Shown: positions 10,755-19,966 of the stretch, in pieces | Layout of the letters: each line of letters starts with the position of its first letter | Position numbering within the stretch: position 1 is the first letter of the stretch | Assembly (NCBI RefSeq): GCF_020966775.1 | Contig: NZ_JAJKFV010000012.1 | Coordinates: 152,748 to 216,747 of the forward strand | DNA: 64,000 nucleotides | Origin: Rhodopirellula halodulae | GTDB lineage: Bacteria > Planctomycetota > Planctomycetia > Pirellulales > Pirellulaceae | Direction: 5' to 3' | The notes under the pieces: generated by a model | Told to the model about the DNA's origin: nothing | The model's database searches: none | Seen by the model: only the letters and a program-made list of their open reading frames with translations | Position numbers and translations under genes: made by a program

Positions 10755-13559
10755 TCATCGCGAACGACGAGTCGCTTGCCTTTGCCGAGCCACGTTGCGT
10801 TGATTCGTCAACGCGGCTGGTTCGCCATAGACTCGTTGGTGGAACAACGCCAACGATCGCAGTGCGTGTCCTTTCGGACCAATGGACCAATCGTTGTTGC
10901 GGCCCTTCAGCATCGCGTTCAATAAAAACGTGACCGAACGCAACACCTCCGGTTCCAACAATTTCTCATCGGGCAAATGAGTCAACAAGAACTCGACCAT
11001 GTGCCCGGTGGTTTGGACTTTACGATCCAAGTCGCCGTTGTCTTGACGGGATTCGAACCAATCCGTGCTCATCGAACCATCGCGGTTCTGCAAACGCAGC
11101 GTGTAATCCACGAAGTCATCCAGGAACTTCTCGGCGCGCAACCATTGCCCTTCCACCGGACGGCCTTCCATCCGACGTTTACGAAGTGCATGAGCAAACC
11201 CCATCAAGCGGTGAGTCCCCCCGCATGCAGAACCGACGACGGGCTGGTCCAACTCCGCCGCGATCAAACGCTCGAAGTCCCAACGTTCACCGTCGGCTGC
11301 TTTCCAAGTTGTCTCGGTGTCCAAGTAGTGTGACAAACCGATCAGGCTGAACGTTAGTTCTTCGCCTTCCTTGCAGGCCGCGGCCTCCGCTTTCACCAAA
11401 TCCGCGACGCTGAATTTCTGGCCGTCGGCGTACAGCGGATAATCGCTTGGCACGCCAGCCATCGCCAGCACGGCCAACCATTGAGCTTGGTGACCCTGAA
11501 GTCCAACGCCTTCCTTCGCCTTGATCTTGCCACGGTCCACTTCCATCAAACGCTGACCACGGCAAACGTTGTTGCCGGCCATCCAAGCGATGGTGCTGTA
11601 GTCACGACCACGTGCGATCAATCGCGTGTCCGGTCCGTAAACCATCACCGCGTGCATCATGCCCCAATTGCTGCGTCCATCGGCCTTTTCTCGTCGAGCG
11701 TAGTAGTACTGCAAACACTGCGTGATCGGTTGCTTCATCCGCATCACACCGGTGCTCAAGTTCGGTGCCGCACCTTGCCCGTCGTGAGTCTTTGGCCGCC
11801 CGGTGGCATCTAACTGAGCCAAACGCAAACGCTGCTCTTCCGCGGGGTCGACTTCTTTCTCGGACTCCGTTTCGCCAGCATACAATTCTTGCAGGTCGTT
11901 GTCGTTCAGTCCGCGACCTCGAATGTCTTTGAGCTGAACCGAACCCGATGGAGCGTCTTTCAACGGAGTCAGTCGGTTTTGATCGAGCGACTTCAGTGGC
12001 ACTCGCGAAACCTGGTCGGGATCGACCTTCTCTGATCGCGTGACGCTGTCCGACGATTCAGATCGACTTGGCGAAGCGGCTTCCAACTCCATGCCAGCTT
12101 CACGGCGCTGCATCTGCGACCGATCGAAGCTCTCCTCGCGACGCAATTGCTCCGCGATGCTTTCGTTCAGCAATGCATCTGAATTTGCTTTCTTTGCGAC
12201 CGCCTTTGGCTGCTCAGCCTCACCGCCGTCGGACTTCGTTTCCAGTCGAGTCTTCGGTGCTTCCAACGACAAACCGCCCTGAACGCCGCTCCCGATCGCA
12301 TTGCCGCTGTCGGATTTGGCATCTTTCAACGACGGAAGCTCTTCGACGTCGCTTGGGGGCTTCATGTCAGGAAGCGAATCCGTCGCCGATTTCAAAGGCG
12401 TCAGCTCGGCGGAAGGAGTCGTCTTCTTTGGGCGATTGGTCACGCTGGGTGCGGGCTGCGTTGGTGCAGCCGGCTTCTGCGCCGTCAACGCATTCAATTT
12501 TTCGGTCAATGCGTCCAGCTTGCTGGAAAGATCATCCACCTTCTGAGGCAAGTCTTGGAACTCCTCATTCATCGCTGGAGCTCGTAGACTTTCCATCGGT
12601 CCATCCGGCAACGCGGGTAGATCGCTGAAATCAGACATGGGCGTTGGCGAATTCGCTCTCGGAGCAAAACCGTCTTGAGCCGTCGGCGTCGAACGAGGAG
12701 CCGTCAACGAGGGTGTCACTTCGGTCGTCGAAGGCTGACCTTGAAAAGACCGACGAGGCAACGCTCCGCTACCGATCGGTTCCATCGTGGTCGACGGTTC
12801 GGGATCGCGAAGCGGCGAGACTCGATCCACCTGCTGACGTGCAATCCATGGGCCCGTCGAGGGCGTTCCGGTTCCAACGGCAGGAGTCGATGGTCTCACT
12901 GACAAACCGCTGCCAACGCGATCCGATACCGAACGCATCGGTACCTGTTGAAATTCCGGCGGCAATTCCATGTTGTCGATGGAATCTGAATCGCGTTCTG
13001 CGATGTGACGTGGAGCTTCGACGTCATCCGCCGGCGGTTTCGCCTCCGGTCCACGAAGAACCATCGATGGTTCGGCGCTGGTGAACAGCGGACCTTCCGG
13101 GGCCCAGGATTTACGAACGCCGTTCAGTCTCGCGTTCTCACGAGTCACGAAGTTGGGTGTTTTGACAATTTCCTCGGTGCTCTTGGCTTCCGCGTTCCCC
13201 AAGAACACAGGAGCTTCCAAGGCGGGAGCGGCCTGTTGCGGCGGCAACAACTGTATCGCGGAACCCATCGGCCCCGCACCCGGGTGAGCGGGCTGAACCG
13301 GTGACCGGAACTGCAGGTGCGACCGCGTCGAATCAGCGTTTTCGCGAATCACGATGGCTGGCCCGGCCACGCGAGGTTCGATCGCATCGTTTGCGTTGCC
13401 GTCTTCGCTGGGTGTTTCAAACGCGGGCGCGGACAAGGTCGGCGAGGCGAACGCAGGTCCATCCGCGAGCACCGCTCGTGAAGAAAGGCAGGCAGATGTT
13501 GAAAGGCTGGTGGCGATCAACAATGCGGCCAAGCGTTGGCGTTTTTCTGACACAGTCAA
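10755..13559 (-). CDS. Large secreted planctomycete protein, function unknown
   Basis: 934 aa, starting with a signal peptide (basic MTVSEKRQRL, then ALLIATSLSTSACLSSRAVLA). Residues 35-560 are low-complexity, rich in Pro, Ser, Ala and charged residues. A short coiled coil lies near residues 340-365 (heptads of Leu in VDDLSSKLDALTEKLNAL). The conserved-looking part is the last 320 residues, with GLQGHQAQWLAVLAMAGV, GSACGGTHRLMGFAHAL and LQNRDGSMSTDWFE. These evenly spaced helix-Gly-His patterns recall alpha/alpha-toroid proteins, but that is inference. I do not recognise a family. It stands alone, convergent with the sulfatase. Confidence 0.8.
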   Translation of the reverse strand: MTVSEKRQRLAALLIATSLSTSACLSSRAVLADGPAFASPTLSAPAFETPSEDGNANDAIEPRVAGPAIVIRENADSTRSHLQFRSPVQPAHPGAGPMGSAIQLLPPQQAAPALEAPVFLGNAEAKSTEEIVKTPNFVTRENARLNGVRKSWAPEGPLFTSAEPSMVLRGPEAKPPADDVEAPRHIAERDSDSIDNMELPPEFQQVPMRSVSDRVGSGLSVRPSTPAVGTGTPSTGPWIARQQVDRVSPLRDPEPSTTMEPIGSGALPRRSFQGQPSTTEVTPSLTAPRSTPTAQDGFAPRANSPTPMSDFSDLPALPDGPMESLRAPAMNEEFQDLPQKVDDLSSKLDALTEKLNALTAQKPAAPTQPAPSVTNRPKKTTPSAELTPLKSATDSLPDMKPPSDVEELPSLKDAKSDSGNAIGSGVQGGLSLEAPKTRLETKSDGGEAEQPKAVAKKANSDALLNESIAEQLRREESFDRSQMQRREAGMELEAASPSRSESSDSVTRSEKVDPDQVSRVPLKSLDQNRLTPLKDAPSGSVQLKDIRGRGLNDNDLQELYAGETESEKEVDPAEEQRLRLAQLDATGRPKTHDGQGAAPNLSTGVMRMKQPITQCLQYYYARREKADGRSNWGMMHAVMVYGPDTRLIARGRDYSTIAWMAGNNVCRGQRLMEVDRGKIKAKEGVGLQGHQAQWLAVLAMAGVPSDYPLYADGQKFSVADLVKAEAAACKEGEELTFSLIGLSHYLDTETTWKAADGERWDFERLIAAELDQPVVGSACGGTHRLMGFAHALRKRRMEGRPVEGQWLRAEKFLDDFVDYTLRLQNRDGSMSTDWFESRQDNGDLDRKVQTTGHMVEFLLTHLPDEKLLEPEVLRSVTFLLNAMLKGRNNDWSIGPKGHALRSLALFHQRVYGEPAALTNQRNVARQRQATRRSR

Positions 13560-13709
13560 TTTTCTTCCGCAGTCGGTGACATCACGTTGGTTTCGTGTCC
13601 CCCGAGCTTGTCGGACCGGTCATCCGGTCTGTGCGGGCGCGAAGGGACTTAACGTGTGTATCGGTTATCCGGAATGAAATGTTGACCGGAAGTTTTCGCG
13701 GAAAGCTCG

Positions 13710-14756
13710 TCAGGCTTCGTCGATCGACTTGGGCTTCTTCCTGCTCGCCAAAATCAGCAAACCGCCCATCGTCAGCGAAATTCCAATCACCAACAGTCGC
13801 GTGACCGGCTCTGCGAATAGGATCACTCCGGCCAGGCTGGCCATCGCCACTTGCGACGCATTGATCAAGTGAACCGCCACGACGGGCAAAACCTTCAACG
13901 CCGTCGAAATCGCGACGAACGCCGTGAAATTGAACACGCCAGCAAAGATCATCGATTGCCACATCTGCGGCGAAACGTCGGTCAACGGCCCCCATCCCGT
14001 CCGAACCGCGACGATGGCCCCCAAAGCAATCGTCCCCGAAACGCCGCTGATCCACATCGCCATGGATGCCAACATCCCGCGTTTCATCGTGAAACGCATC
14101 GATGTGCTGAAGACCGCGTAAGCCATACCAGACGCCATTGCACAGATTGCTCCGACCAACGGTGAGTGCAGCCAATCGCCCTCGGCGACCGATCGTTCCG
14201 TGACTTGCCCAGCCACCTCGCGCCGCGATTGAGCCAACACGACCACAGCCACCATCAGCATCCCGATTGAGACCAACATTTGTGGCCGGACTTTCTCGTG
14301 CAGCAACACTCGGCCCAGGAAGGCACTGCCGATCAACAACGATCCCAACGCGATCGGCACCGAGGCCGCCAAACCGATGCTGCCCAACGCGATTTGAAAG
14401 GCTCCGTTCCCGATCACTTGGCCGATCAAGCTGACCACGATGAACGCTGGAATCCACTGGTGACTGGTCGCAATCGGGCGTCCCGACGCTTTCACCAACG
14501 CCAAATACGGCGTCAAAATCACCACCGTGGGACTGGCTTTGAACATCGAAACGATGAACGGGTCCACGGAAACCGCATTGCGAAGCGAGATGTTCGCCAT
14601 GGTGTAGAACACGGCGGACGCGATCCCAGCCAGGATGCCTAAACCGATCCCCGGCGAAATCATCGCGTGGCCCATTCGCAACCATCGCGACGGTGGTACG
14701 GCGGTCGCGGAAGTCTGCACCGCAGCGATTCGGCTCTCGACGGAATCGCTGCTCAT
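13710..14756 (-). CDS. DMT superfamily (EamA) transporter
   Basis: Inner-membrane permease of about 10 transmembrane helices formed by two EamA repeats. The first repeat begins ISPGIGLGILAGIASAVFYT, the second LVGAICAMASGMAYAVFST, and the last helix ends in a basic tail (ILASRKKPKS). At 348 aa the length is slightly above the family norm because of a polar N-terminal stretch of about 30 residues. The frame is open to 15155, but homology-like content starts at ATG 14756. It is divergent from the 14841 gene with 84 bp between starts. Substrate unknown; relatives export metabolites or amino acids. Confidence 0.85.
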   Translation of the reverse strand: MSSDSVESRIAAVQTSATAVPPSRWLRMGHAMISPGIGLGILAGIASAVFYTMANISLRNAVSVDPFIVSMFKASPTVVILTPYLALVKASGRPIATSHQWIPAFIVVSLIGQVIGNGAFQIALGSIGLAASVPIALGSLLIGSAFLGRVLLHEKVRPQMLVSIGMLMVAVVVLAQSRREVAGQVTERSVAEGDWLHSPLVGAICAMASGMAYAVFSTSMRFTMKRGMLASMAMWISGVSGTIALGAIVAVRTGWGPLTDVSPQMWQSMIFAGVFNFTAFVAISTALKVLPVVAVHLINASQVAMASLAGVILFAEPVTRLLVIGISLTMGGLLILASRKKPKSIDEA

Positions 14757-14840
14757 GTGTTGCTTTTCTCGTGGGTCAATCGATAACAAAACGTCAACTT
14801 CTTTCCGCGTTTCCCGCAACCCTCCATCGAAGGCAACCGC

Positions 14841-15410
14841 ATGGCTCGCCAAACACACGACCGCGAAGATCTGCTGGCCGAAGGCGTCAATTTGCCGGAG
14901 CGTGCTCGTTTGCGTCACCTTCCGACCGACCGAGAATGGCTGATTGGTTGGCGAAAGGACGGTGGACCCGCGATTTACGACGGACCAGACCGTGTTTTTC
15001 AGTTCAACGCAAAGAACGAACTGCGGAGAGTCTACCTGGACGGCGAAAAATTCGCAGCGCAAGACAAATCGCTCTGCCGAATGGTTCGCCCAACCGCGTC
15101 TCAGCAGTGCCAATCCACCGACAGGGCCCAATCCACCGAACGAGTCCGGATGCAATGGCAGCCGCTCTCGCCCGCCGGAGCCGAACGAATCGCGGAGGAA
15201 TGGGCGACCACGCGGGATTCATTTCTCAGCTCCCTCGAATCCGCAGCCGCGGAACGGCTCGCTCGTTCGAACGGCGACTCGTCTCGCAAAGACTCGGTTT
15301 ACGACTGGCAATCCGTCGGATGCGACTCCGAAACGTTGCTTAAGCGCACACAAACTTGGCTGAAATCTATCAGCAACAATCCCGCGATCGCCGCCCAGCC
15401 CAACGCTTAG
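14841..15410 (+). CDS. Conserved hypothetical protein
   Basis: 189 aa soluble protein with no signal peptide or membrane segment. The N-terminal half reads like a small beta domain (REWLIGWRKDGGPAIYDGPDRVFQFNAKNELRRVYLDGEKFAA), followed by helices (GAERIAEEWATTRDSFLSSLESAAAERL). Codon use fits neighbouring genes and no competing frame is better. I do not recognise a family. The gene shares a divergent promoter region with the DMT transporter. Confidence 0.7.
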   Translation: MARQTHDREDLLAEGVNLPERARLRHLPTDREWLIGWRKDGGPAIYDGPDRVFQFNAKNELRRVYLDGEKFAAQDKSLCRMVRPTASQQCQSTDRAQSTERVRMQWQPLSPAGAERIAEEWATTRDSFLSSLESAAAERLARSNGDSSRKDSVYDWQSVGCDSETLLKRTQTWLKSISNNPAIAAQPNA

Positions 15411-15456
15411 AGCGAACCATTCTTCCCATCTTTTCCAAATCCACACACTTGGACGC

Positions 15457-15521
15457 TTGAAATGGTGTAGGCTTGAAAGAATAATGCCACCCCGTGACAG
15501 ATAGCCGCCACAGTGACAGAT
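15457..15521 (+). promoter_or_regulatory. Candidate promoter and direct-repeat operator of the BMC locus
   Basis: TTGAAA (15457-15462) and AATAAT (15480-15485) are separated by 17 bp, each one mismatch from the sigma70 consensus. At the expected start of transcription there are two direct copies of GTGACAGAT (15494-15502 and 15513-15521), 19 bp apart. They lie just ahead of the deoR-type gene and are the best local candidate for its binding site. Seen in sequence; function is inferred. Confidence 0.5.
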
Positions 15522-15570
15522 TTCTTTCACCCGGCAATCTCGAATTCGCGTTGGCATCAATCCCCACACC

Positions 15571-16424
15571 TTGTTCAGCAGCCCAGTGACCACCGACGAA
15601 CGTCGTGATCGATTGCGTGATTTGGTCAAAGACCGCGGATTCGCGGCTTTGGGCGAATTGGCTGAACAATTGTCCGTCAGCGAATCGACGATTCGTCGCG
15701 ACCTGGAGATGCTAGAAGAGGCCGGATTGGCCCGCCGAACCCACGGCGGCGTCTACTGGACCGGCGAATCCGACACGATCGGTGTCTTCCAATCGCGAAA
15801 CGACGATTTCTGGGCCGCGAAACAGGCCATCGGACGGGCCGCCGCGGAACTGGTCTCCGACCACGACACGATTCTGCTGGATGGTGGTAGCACCGTCTAC
15901 GAATTGGCACGATTGATCGTGCACCGTCCGCTGCAGGTGGTCACGAATTCCTTGCCAGTCGCTCACTTGTTGTCCACCAGCGATTCCATCGACCTGGTCA
16001 TGATCGGAGGCTGCGTTCGCGGACGCACTTCCGTAACGATCGGGCCGCTCGCCGATTCGCAGCTCGCAACGATCAACGTCACCACGTCGTTTCTTTCCGT
16101 GGCGGGCGTTTCTCCGCGAGGCTTCTTCAACAGCGACATGATGCTGGTGGAAAGCGAGAAAGCCATGTTGGCTTCCGCCGAACGCAGCATCGTTTTGGCC
16201 GACCACAGCAAGTTCGGAAAAACCAGCCTGAGCCGAATTTGCGAGTTAGATGAAATAGACACGGTGGTCACCGATGACGGGCTCGATTCCGACGCAAAAG
16301 CGTGGCTGGAATCGTCCGGTGTGCAACTACGCTTGGCTTCGACTTCGTCACCACCCGGCACACCCAAAGCCGCCCCCACCCCGAACTCCTCCCCCACTCA
16401 CTCCTTGAACAACGCGAATCTCAC

Positions 16425-16428
<4 letters not shown>
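15571..16428 (+). CDS. DeoR/GlpR-type regulator of the BMC locus
   Basis: N-terminal winged helix-turn-helix of the DeoR family ([42 protein letters not shown], then RTHGG). The sugar-phosphate-sensing C-terminal domain has the usual [12 protein letters not shown] and [11 protein letters not shown] motifs. It probably represses the BMC operon and is relieved by a sugar phosphate such as a fuculose/rhamnulose or triose phosphate (inference). The start is non-ATG: TTG 15571 or GTG 15586. The stop overlaps the pduL start (ATGA), implying translational coupling. The last 25 residues are Pro/Ser/Thr-rich. Confidence 0.92.
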
Positions 16429-17156
<728 letters not shown>

Positions 17157-17195
17157 CGGATGGTTTTGGTTTCGAGATTTGAAGAGACAAAGCCT

Positions 17196-17323
17196 CGGCC
17201 GGTGGAACCGACCCTACGCAGTTCAGAATTGGCCGGTGGAACCGGCCCTACAGGGTTCGGTATGACCGAATGCAACATACGACATTTCCCGATCAAACTC
17301 ACGTAGGTCCGGTTCCACCGGAC
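17196..17323. repeat. Three GTAG-led hairpins (TCC loop class)
   Basis: Two minus-orientation copies (17196-17217 and 17231-17251, ending CTAC) face one plus copy (17303-17323). Each has a 7-8-bp stem of the GGTCCGG/CCGGACC type around TTCCA. They fill the 228-bp gap between pduL and the first BMC-H gene. Confidence 0.75.
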
Positions 17324-17384
17324 ACCTCCCACCAAATCACTTACCCATTCACGTTTCCCCTTTCCTTTTTAGGTATCTCAAAAG

Positions 17385-17681
17385 ATGGCCAAGATCAGTG
17401 AAGCCCTCGGCATGATCGAAACCAAAGGTTTCGTTTCGGCAGTTGAGGCAACCGACGCAATGATGAAAGCCGCCAACGTTCAGTTCCTCGGTTGGGACAA
17501 AATCGGTGCCGGCTTGGCAACCGTGTTCGTCACCGGTGACGTGGCTGCTGTCAAAGCCGCCACCGACGCGGGTGCAGCAGCGGCTGGACGCGTGGGCGAA
17601 GTCGTCAGCGTTCAAGTCATTCCTCGCCCTCACGGCGACCTGGAAAAAATGCTGAAGCTGCCAAGCTCGTCCAAGAAGTAA
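17385..17681 (+). CDS. BMC-H shell protein (first copy)
   Basis: Single-domain (Pfam BMC) hexameric shell protein. It begins [32 protein letters not shown], with the [25 protein letters not shown] core and the C-terminal [16 protein letters not shown] type end. At 98 aa the length is canonical. Hexamers of such proteins tile the flat facets, with the central pore controlling metabolite passage. It is followed after 62 nt by a second, distinct BMC-H, as in other planctomycete BMC loci. Confidence 0.97.
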   Translation: MAKISEALGMIETKGFVSAVEATDAMMKAANVQFLGWDKIGAGLATVFVTGDVAAVKAATDAGAAAAGRVGEVVSVQVIPRPHGDLEKMLKLPSSSKK

Positions 17682-17743
17682 GCACCTCGGTTTGACACGA
17701 TTATTGTCCCCCCAAACACACAACCACTGATAGAGAAACTGAA

Positions 17744-18013
17744 ATGAACGATGCCATTGGTTTGATTGAAACGAAGGGCTTGTTGCCTTTGGTCGAAGCC
17801 ACCGACGCGATGGCCAAAGCCGCCAACGTCGAAGTCCTCAAACGAGTCGACTTGGGCGGCGGATTGGTCACCACCGTCGTCAGCGGTGACGTCGGTAGCG
17901 TTCGCGCCGCTGTCGAAGCCGGTGCCGCCGCAGCCGCTCAGGTTGGCGAACTGGTCAGCAGCCACGTGATCGCTCGTCCCGCCGAAGGCTTGATGGCCGC
18001 TTACTTCAATTGA
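17744..18013 (+). CDS. BMC-H shell protein (second copy)
   Basis: 89-aa BMC-domain protein: NDAIGLIETKGLLPLVEATDAMAKAANVEVLKR, core LGGGLVTTVVSGDVGSVRAAVEAG and C-terminal SSHVIARPAEGLMAAYFN. It differs from the first copy mainly in the pore region (KRVDLGGG against GWDKIGAG) and the shorter tail, so the two hexamers may have different pores. It lies 114 nt before the acetate kinase gene. Confidence 0.97.
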   Translation: MNDAIGLIETKGLLPLVEATDAMAKAANVEVLKRVDLGGGLVTTVVSGDVGSVRAAVEAGAAAAAQVGELVSSHVIARPAEGLMAAYFN

Positions 18014-18127
18014 TCGTCGGGCTGATCGCTTGCGGCAGCGTGCGTTGATCCGATTCGTCTGATCAACACTTGGTTGCACTGGAGCGATCTCCCAACGTGA
18101 AACCTCTTTCACAAGGACCGTGATTCG

Positions 18128-19366
18128 ATGTTGATCCTCGTAGCCAATTTGGGTTCGACCAGCTTCAAGTACAAACTGCTGGACATGTCCGGCGACTACG
18201 AAGTCTCGAACGCTTCCGCCGATTCTCGTGTGCTCGCCCGTGGAGCCGTCGACCGAATCGGTGAACCGATGAGCCAATGCGAGGTGACGATCACACGTTC
18301 GCATCAAGGGGAAACGTTTCAAGAAGAAACGAAGATGCCCGTGCCTGATCACGGCGTCGCGGTCCAAGCCTGCTTGGATCAACTGACACATCCCGAAAAC
18401 GGATGTTTGAAAGAGGCCAATGAAGTTTCCGCGATCGGTTTCAAAGCCGTTCACGGAGGACGCAAAAGCGGCACGTTTGTCGTCGATGACGACGTGCTGG
18501 ATGCGATGGACGAAATGAGTGCCGCCGCCCCGGCGCACAACCCGCCGTACATCGCCGCGATGAAATTGTTACGCCAACGTTTTCCGGAGCTTCCTTTGGT
18601 TGCCGCGTTTGAAACCGAATTCCACGACTCGATCTCGCCGGAGCGTCGCACCTATGCGATCCCCGCGGATTGGACGCGTGAAATGCGGATTCAAAAATGG
18701 GGCTTCCATGGTTCCAGCCACCGCTACATCGCCGAACGCACCGCGGAAATTCTGGGACGTGACGATGCGAAAATCATCTCCTGTCACCTCGGTGGCAGCA
18801 GTTCACTGACCGCGATTGATTCTGGCAAGAGCGTCATGACCACCATGGGCATGACACCTCAAACCGGCGTCCCGCAGAACAACCGCGTGGGCGATTTCGA
18901 CGCTTTCGCGATTCCGTTGATCATGCAGCGCACCGGTCAATCGCTCGACGAAGTGTTGCAAACGCTCGCCAGCCAAGGCGGACTGAAAGGCCTCTCCGGC
19001 GGCATGGCGGATTTACGAGACATCGAAGGCGCAGCAGCCGACGGCAACGCCGATGCGAAGCTCGCTTTGGGTGTCTACATCGAAGAGATAAGACGTCACC
19101 TCGGCGGCATGATGGTCGCTTTGGGTCGCTTGGACGCCATCGTCTTCACCGGAGGGATTGGCGAAAACAGCGATGTCATTCGAGCGGGCGTTTGTGCCGG
19201 CTTGGAAGGCTTCGGAATCGAAATCGACACCGCCAAGAACGACGACAAACGCGGGGAAGGAAGCCTGCACACGGACGCGAGCAAGACACAAATCCTGATC
19301 GTGCCCACCAACGAAGAATGGATCGTAGCCAAGCGAAGTCTCCAAGCCCTCGCCCAAACCCCGTAG
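18128..19366 (+). CDS. ackA: Acetate kinase-type acyl-phosphate kinase
   Basis: Converts acyl-phosphate and ADP to carboxylate and ATP, closing the BMC energy pathway. The N-terminal phosphate motif is NLGSTSFKYKLLDM. The family motifs GFKAVHGG, WGFHGSSHRYIAERT, CHLGGSSSLTAIDSGKSVMTTMG and FTGGIGENSDVIRAG are all present, as is the late PTNEEWIVAK. At 412 aa the length is slightly above normal. In a BMC for lactaldehyde the true substrate may be lactyl-phosphate (inference). The TAG stop lies inside the GTAG of the first of three hairpin repeats. Confidence 0.95.
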   Translation: MLILVANLGSTSFKYKLLDMSGDYEVSNASADSRVLARGAVDRIGEPMSQCEVTITRSHQGETFQEETKMPVPDHGVAVQACLDQLTHPENGCLKEANEVSAIGFKAVHGGRKSGTFVVDDDVLDAMDEMSAAAPAHNPPYIAAMKLLRQRFPELPLVAAFETEFHDSISPERRTYAIPADWTREMRIQKWGFHGSSHRYIAERTAEILGRDDAKIISCHLGGSSSLTAIDSGKSVMTTMGMTPQTGVPQNNRVGDFDAFAIPLIMQRTGQSLDEVLQTLASQGGLKGLSGGMADLRDIEGAAADGNADAKLALGVYIEEIRRHLGGMMVALGRLDAIVFTGGIGENSDVIRAGVCAGLEGFGIEIDTAKNDDKRGEGSLHTDASKTQILIVPTNEEWIVAKRSLQALAQTP

Positions 19367-19440
19367 GTCAGGTCCCACCTGACAACCACCAGTAGGTCAG
19401 GTCCCACCTGACAACACCCGTAGGTCAGGCCCCGCCTGAC
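19363..19440 (+). repeat. Three tandem GTAG-led hairpins after ackA
   Basis: Copies start at 19363, 19392 and 19420, each GTAG plus a GTCAGG/CCTGAC stem with a 4-5-nt loop (TCCCA or CCCCG). The first copy contains the ackA stop codon. The spacing is about 29 bp. Confidence 0.75.
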
Positions 19441-19497
19441 GGCCGCCAAATTCAACCTGGCAATTCCACACACCACACCTCGCCCACAAACAACTCC

Positions 19498-19806
19498 ATG
19501 TTCCTAGCCCGCGTGACTGGATCGGTCGTATGCACCCAAAAGGTGGCATCCATGACCGGTCATAAATTGCTGATTGTCGAGCCATACCGGCTTGATGAGA
19601 AAACGCGTGCAAAGCTTTCCTCAACAGGTCGCACGTTCATCGCGGTCGACACGTTGGGTGCTGGCGAAGGCGAACTGGTGTTGGTGTGCCAAGGCAGCAG
19701 CGCCCGGCTGACGCCTGAAACCAAAACGTTGCCCATCGACGCCGTCGTCATCGGCCTCGTCGATTCCGTTCACGTCGACGCCAAAGAAGTCAAAGTCAAA
19801 CCTTAA
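19498..19806 (+). CDS. BMC-P shell vertex protein (EutN/CcmL family, first)
   Basis: Pentameric vertex protein that caps BMC corners. The family pattern is clear: FLARVTGSVVCTQKVASMTGHKLLIVEPY at the N-terminus, then VDTLGAGEGELVLVCQGSSAR and DAVVIGLVDSVHVD at the C-terminus. 102 aa. The ATG at 19498 fits the usual start of the first strand; an internal ATG at 19552 would cut it off. This is the first of three BMC-P genes, the number typical of planctomycete-type loci. Confidence 0.94.
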   Translation: MFLARVTGSVVCTQKVASMTGHKLLIVEPYRLDEKTRAKLSSTGRTFIAVDTLGAGEGELVLVCQGSSARLTPETKTLPIDAVVIGLVDSVHVDAKEVKVKP

Positions 19807-19826
19807 CAACACCCATCCACCCCAAT

Positions 19827-19853
19827 CCTAGCGGCAGGGCGCAAGCCCTCCGG
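19827..19853. repeat. GC-rich hairpin repeat (TAGCG class)
   Basis: A CTAGCG start is followed by the stem AGGGC-GCAA-GCCCT and CCGG. A near-identical sequence occurs at 23721-23747, after the aldolase gene, showing that it is a dispersed repeat. Confidence 0.55.
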
Positions 19854-19966
19854 TGCGTGGTCCTCCGACCCGAACACAGTCCCTCAACCTACCTGCAAGT
19901 GCCGCGATTCCTCCGGCACGCCGACTCAACCGCCGACCACCTCTCATCTCACCACCCATTTCAATC

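Noticed and set aside
17157..17384. Possible small RNA or riboswitch upstream of the BMC-H gene
   Set aside because: The structure is explained by three GTAG-class hairpins that recur elsewhere; no riboswitch core was recognised.
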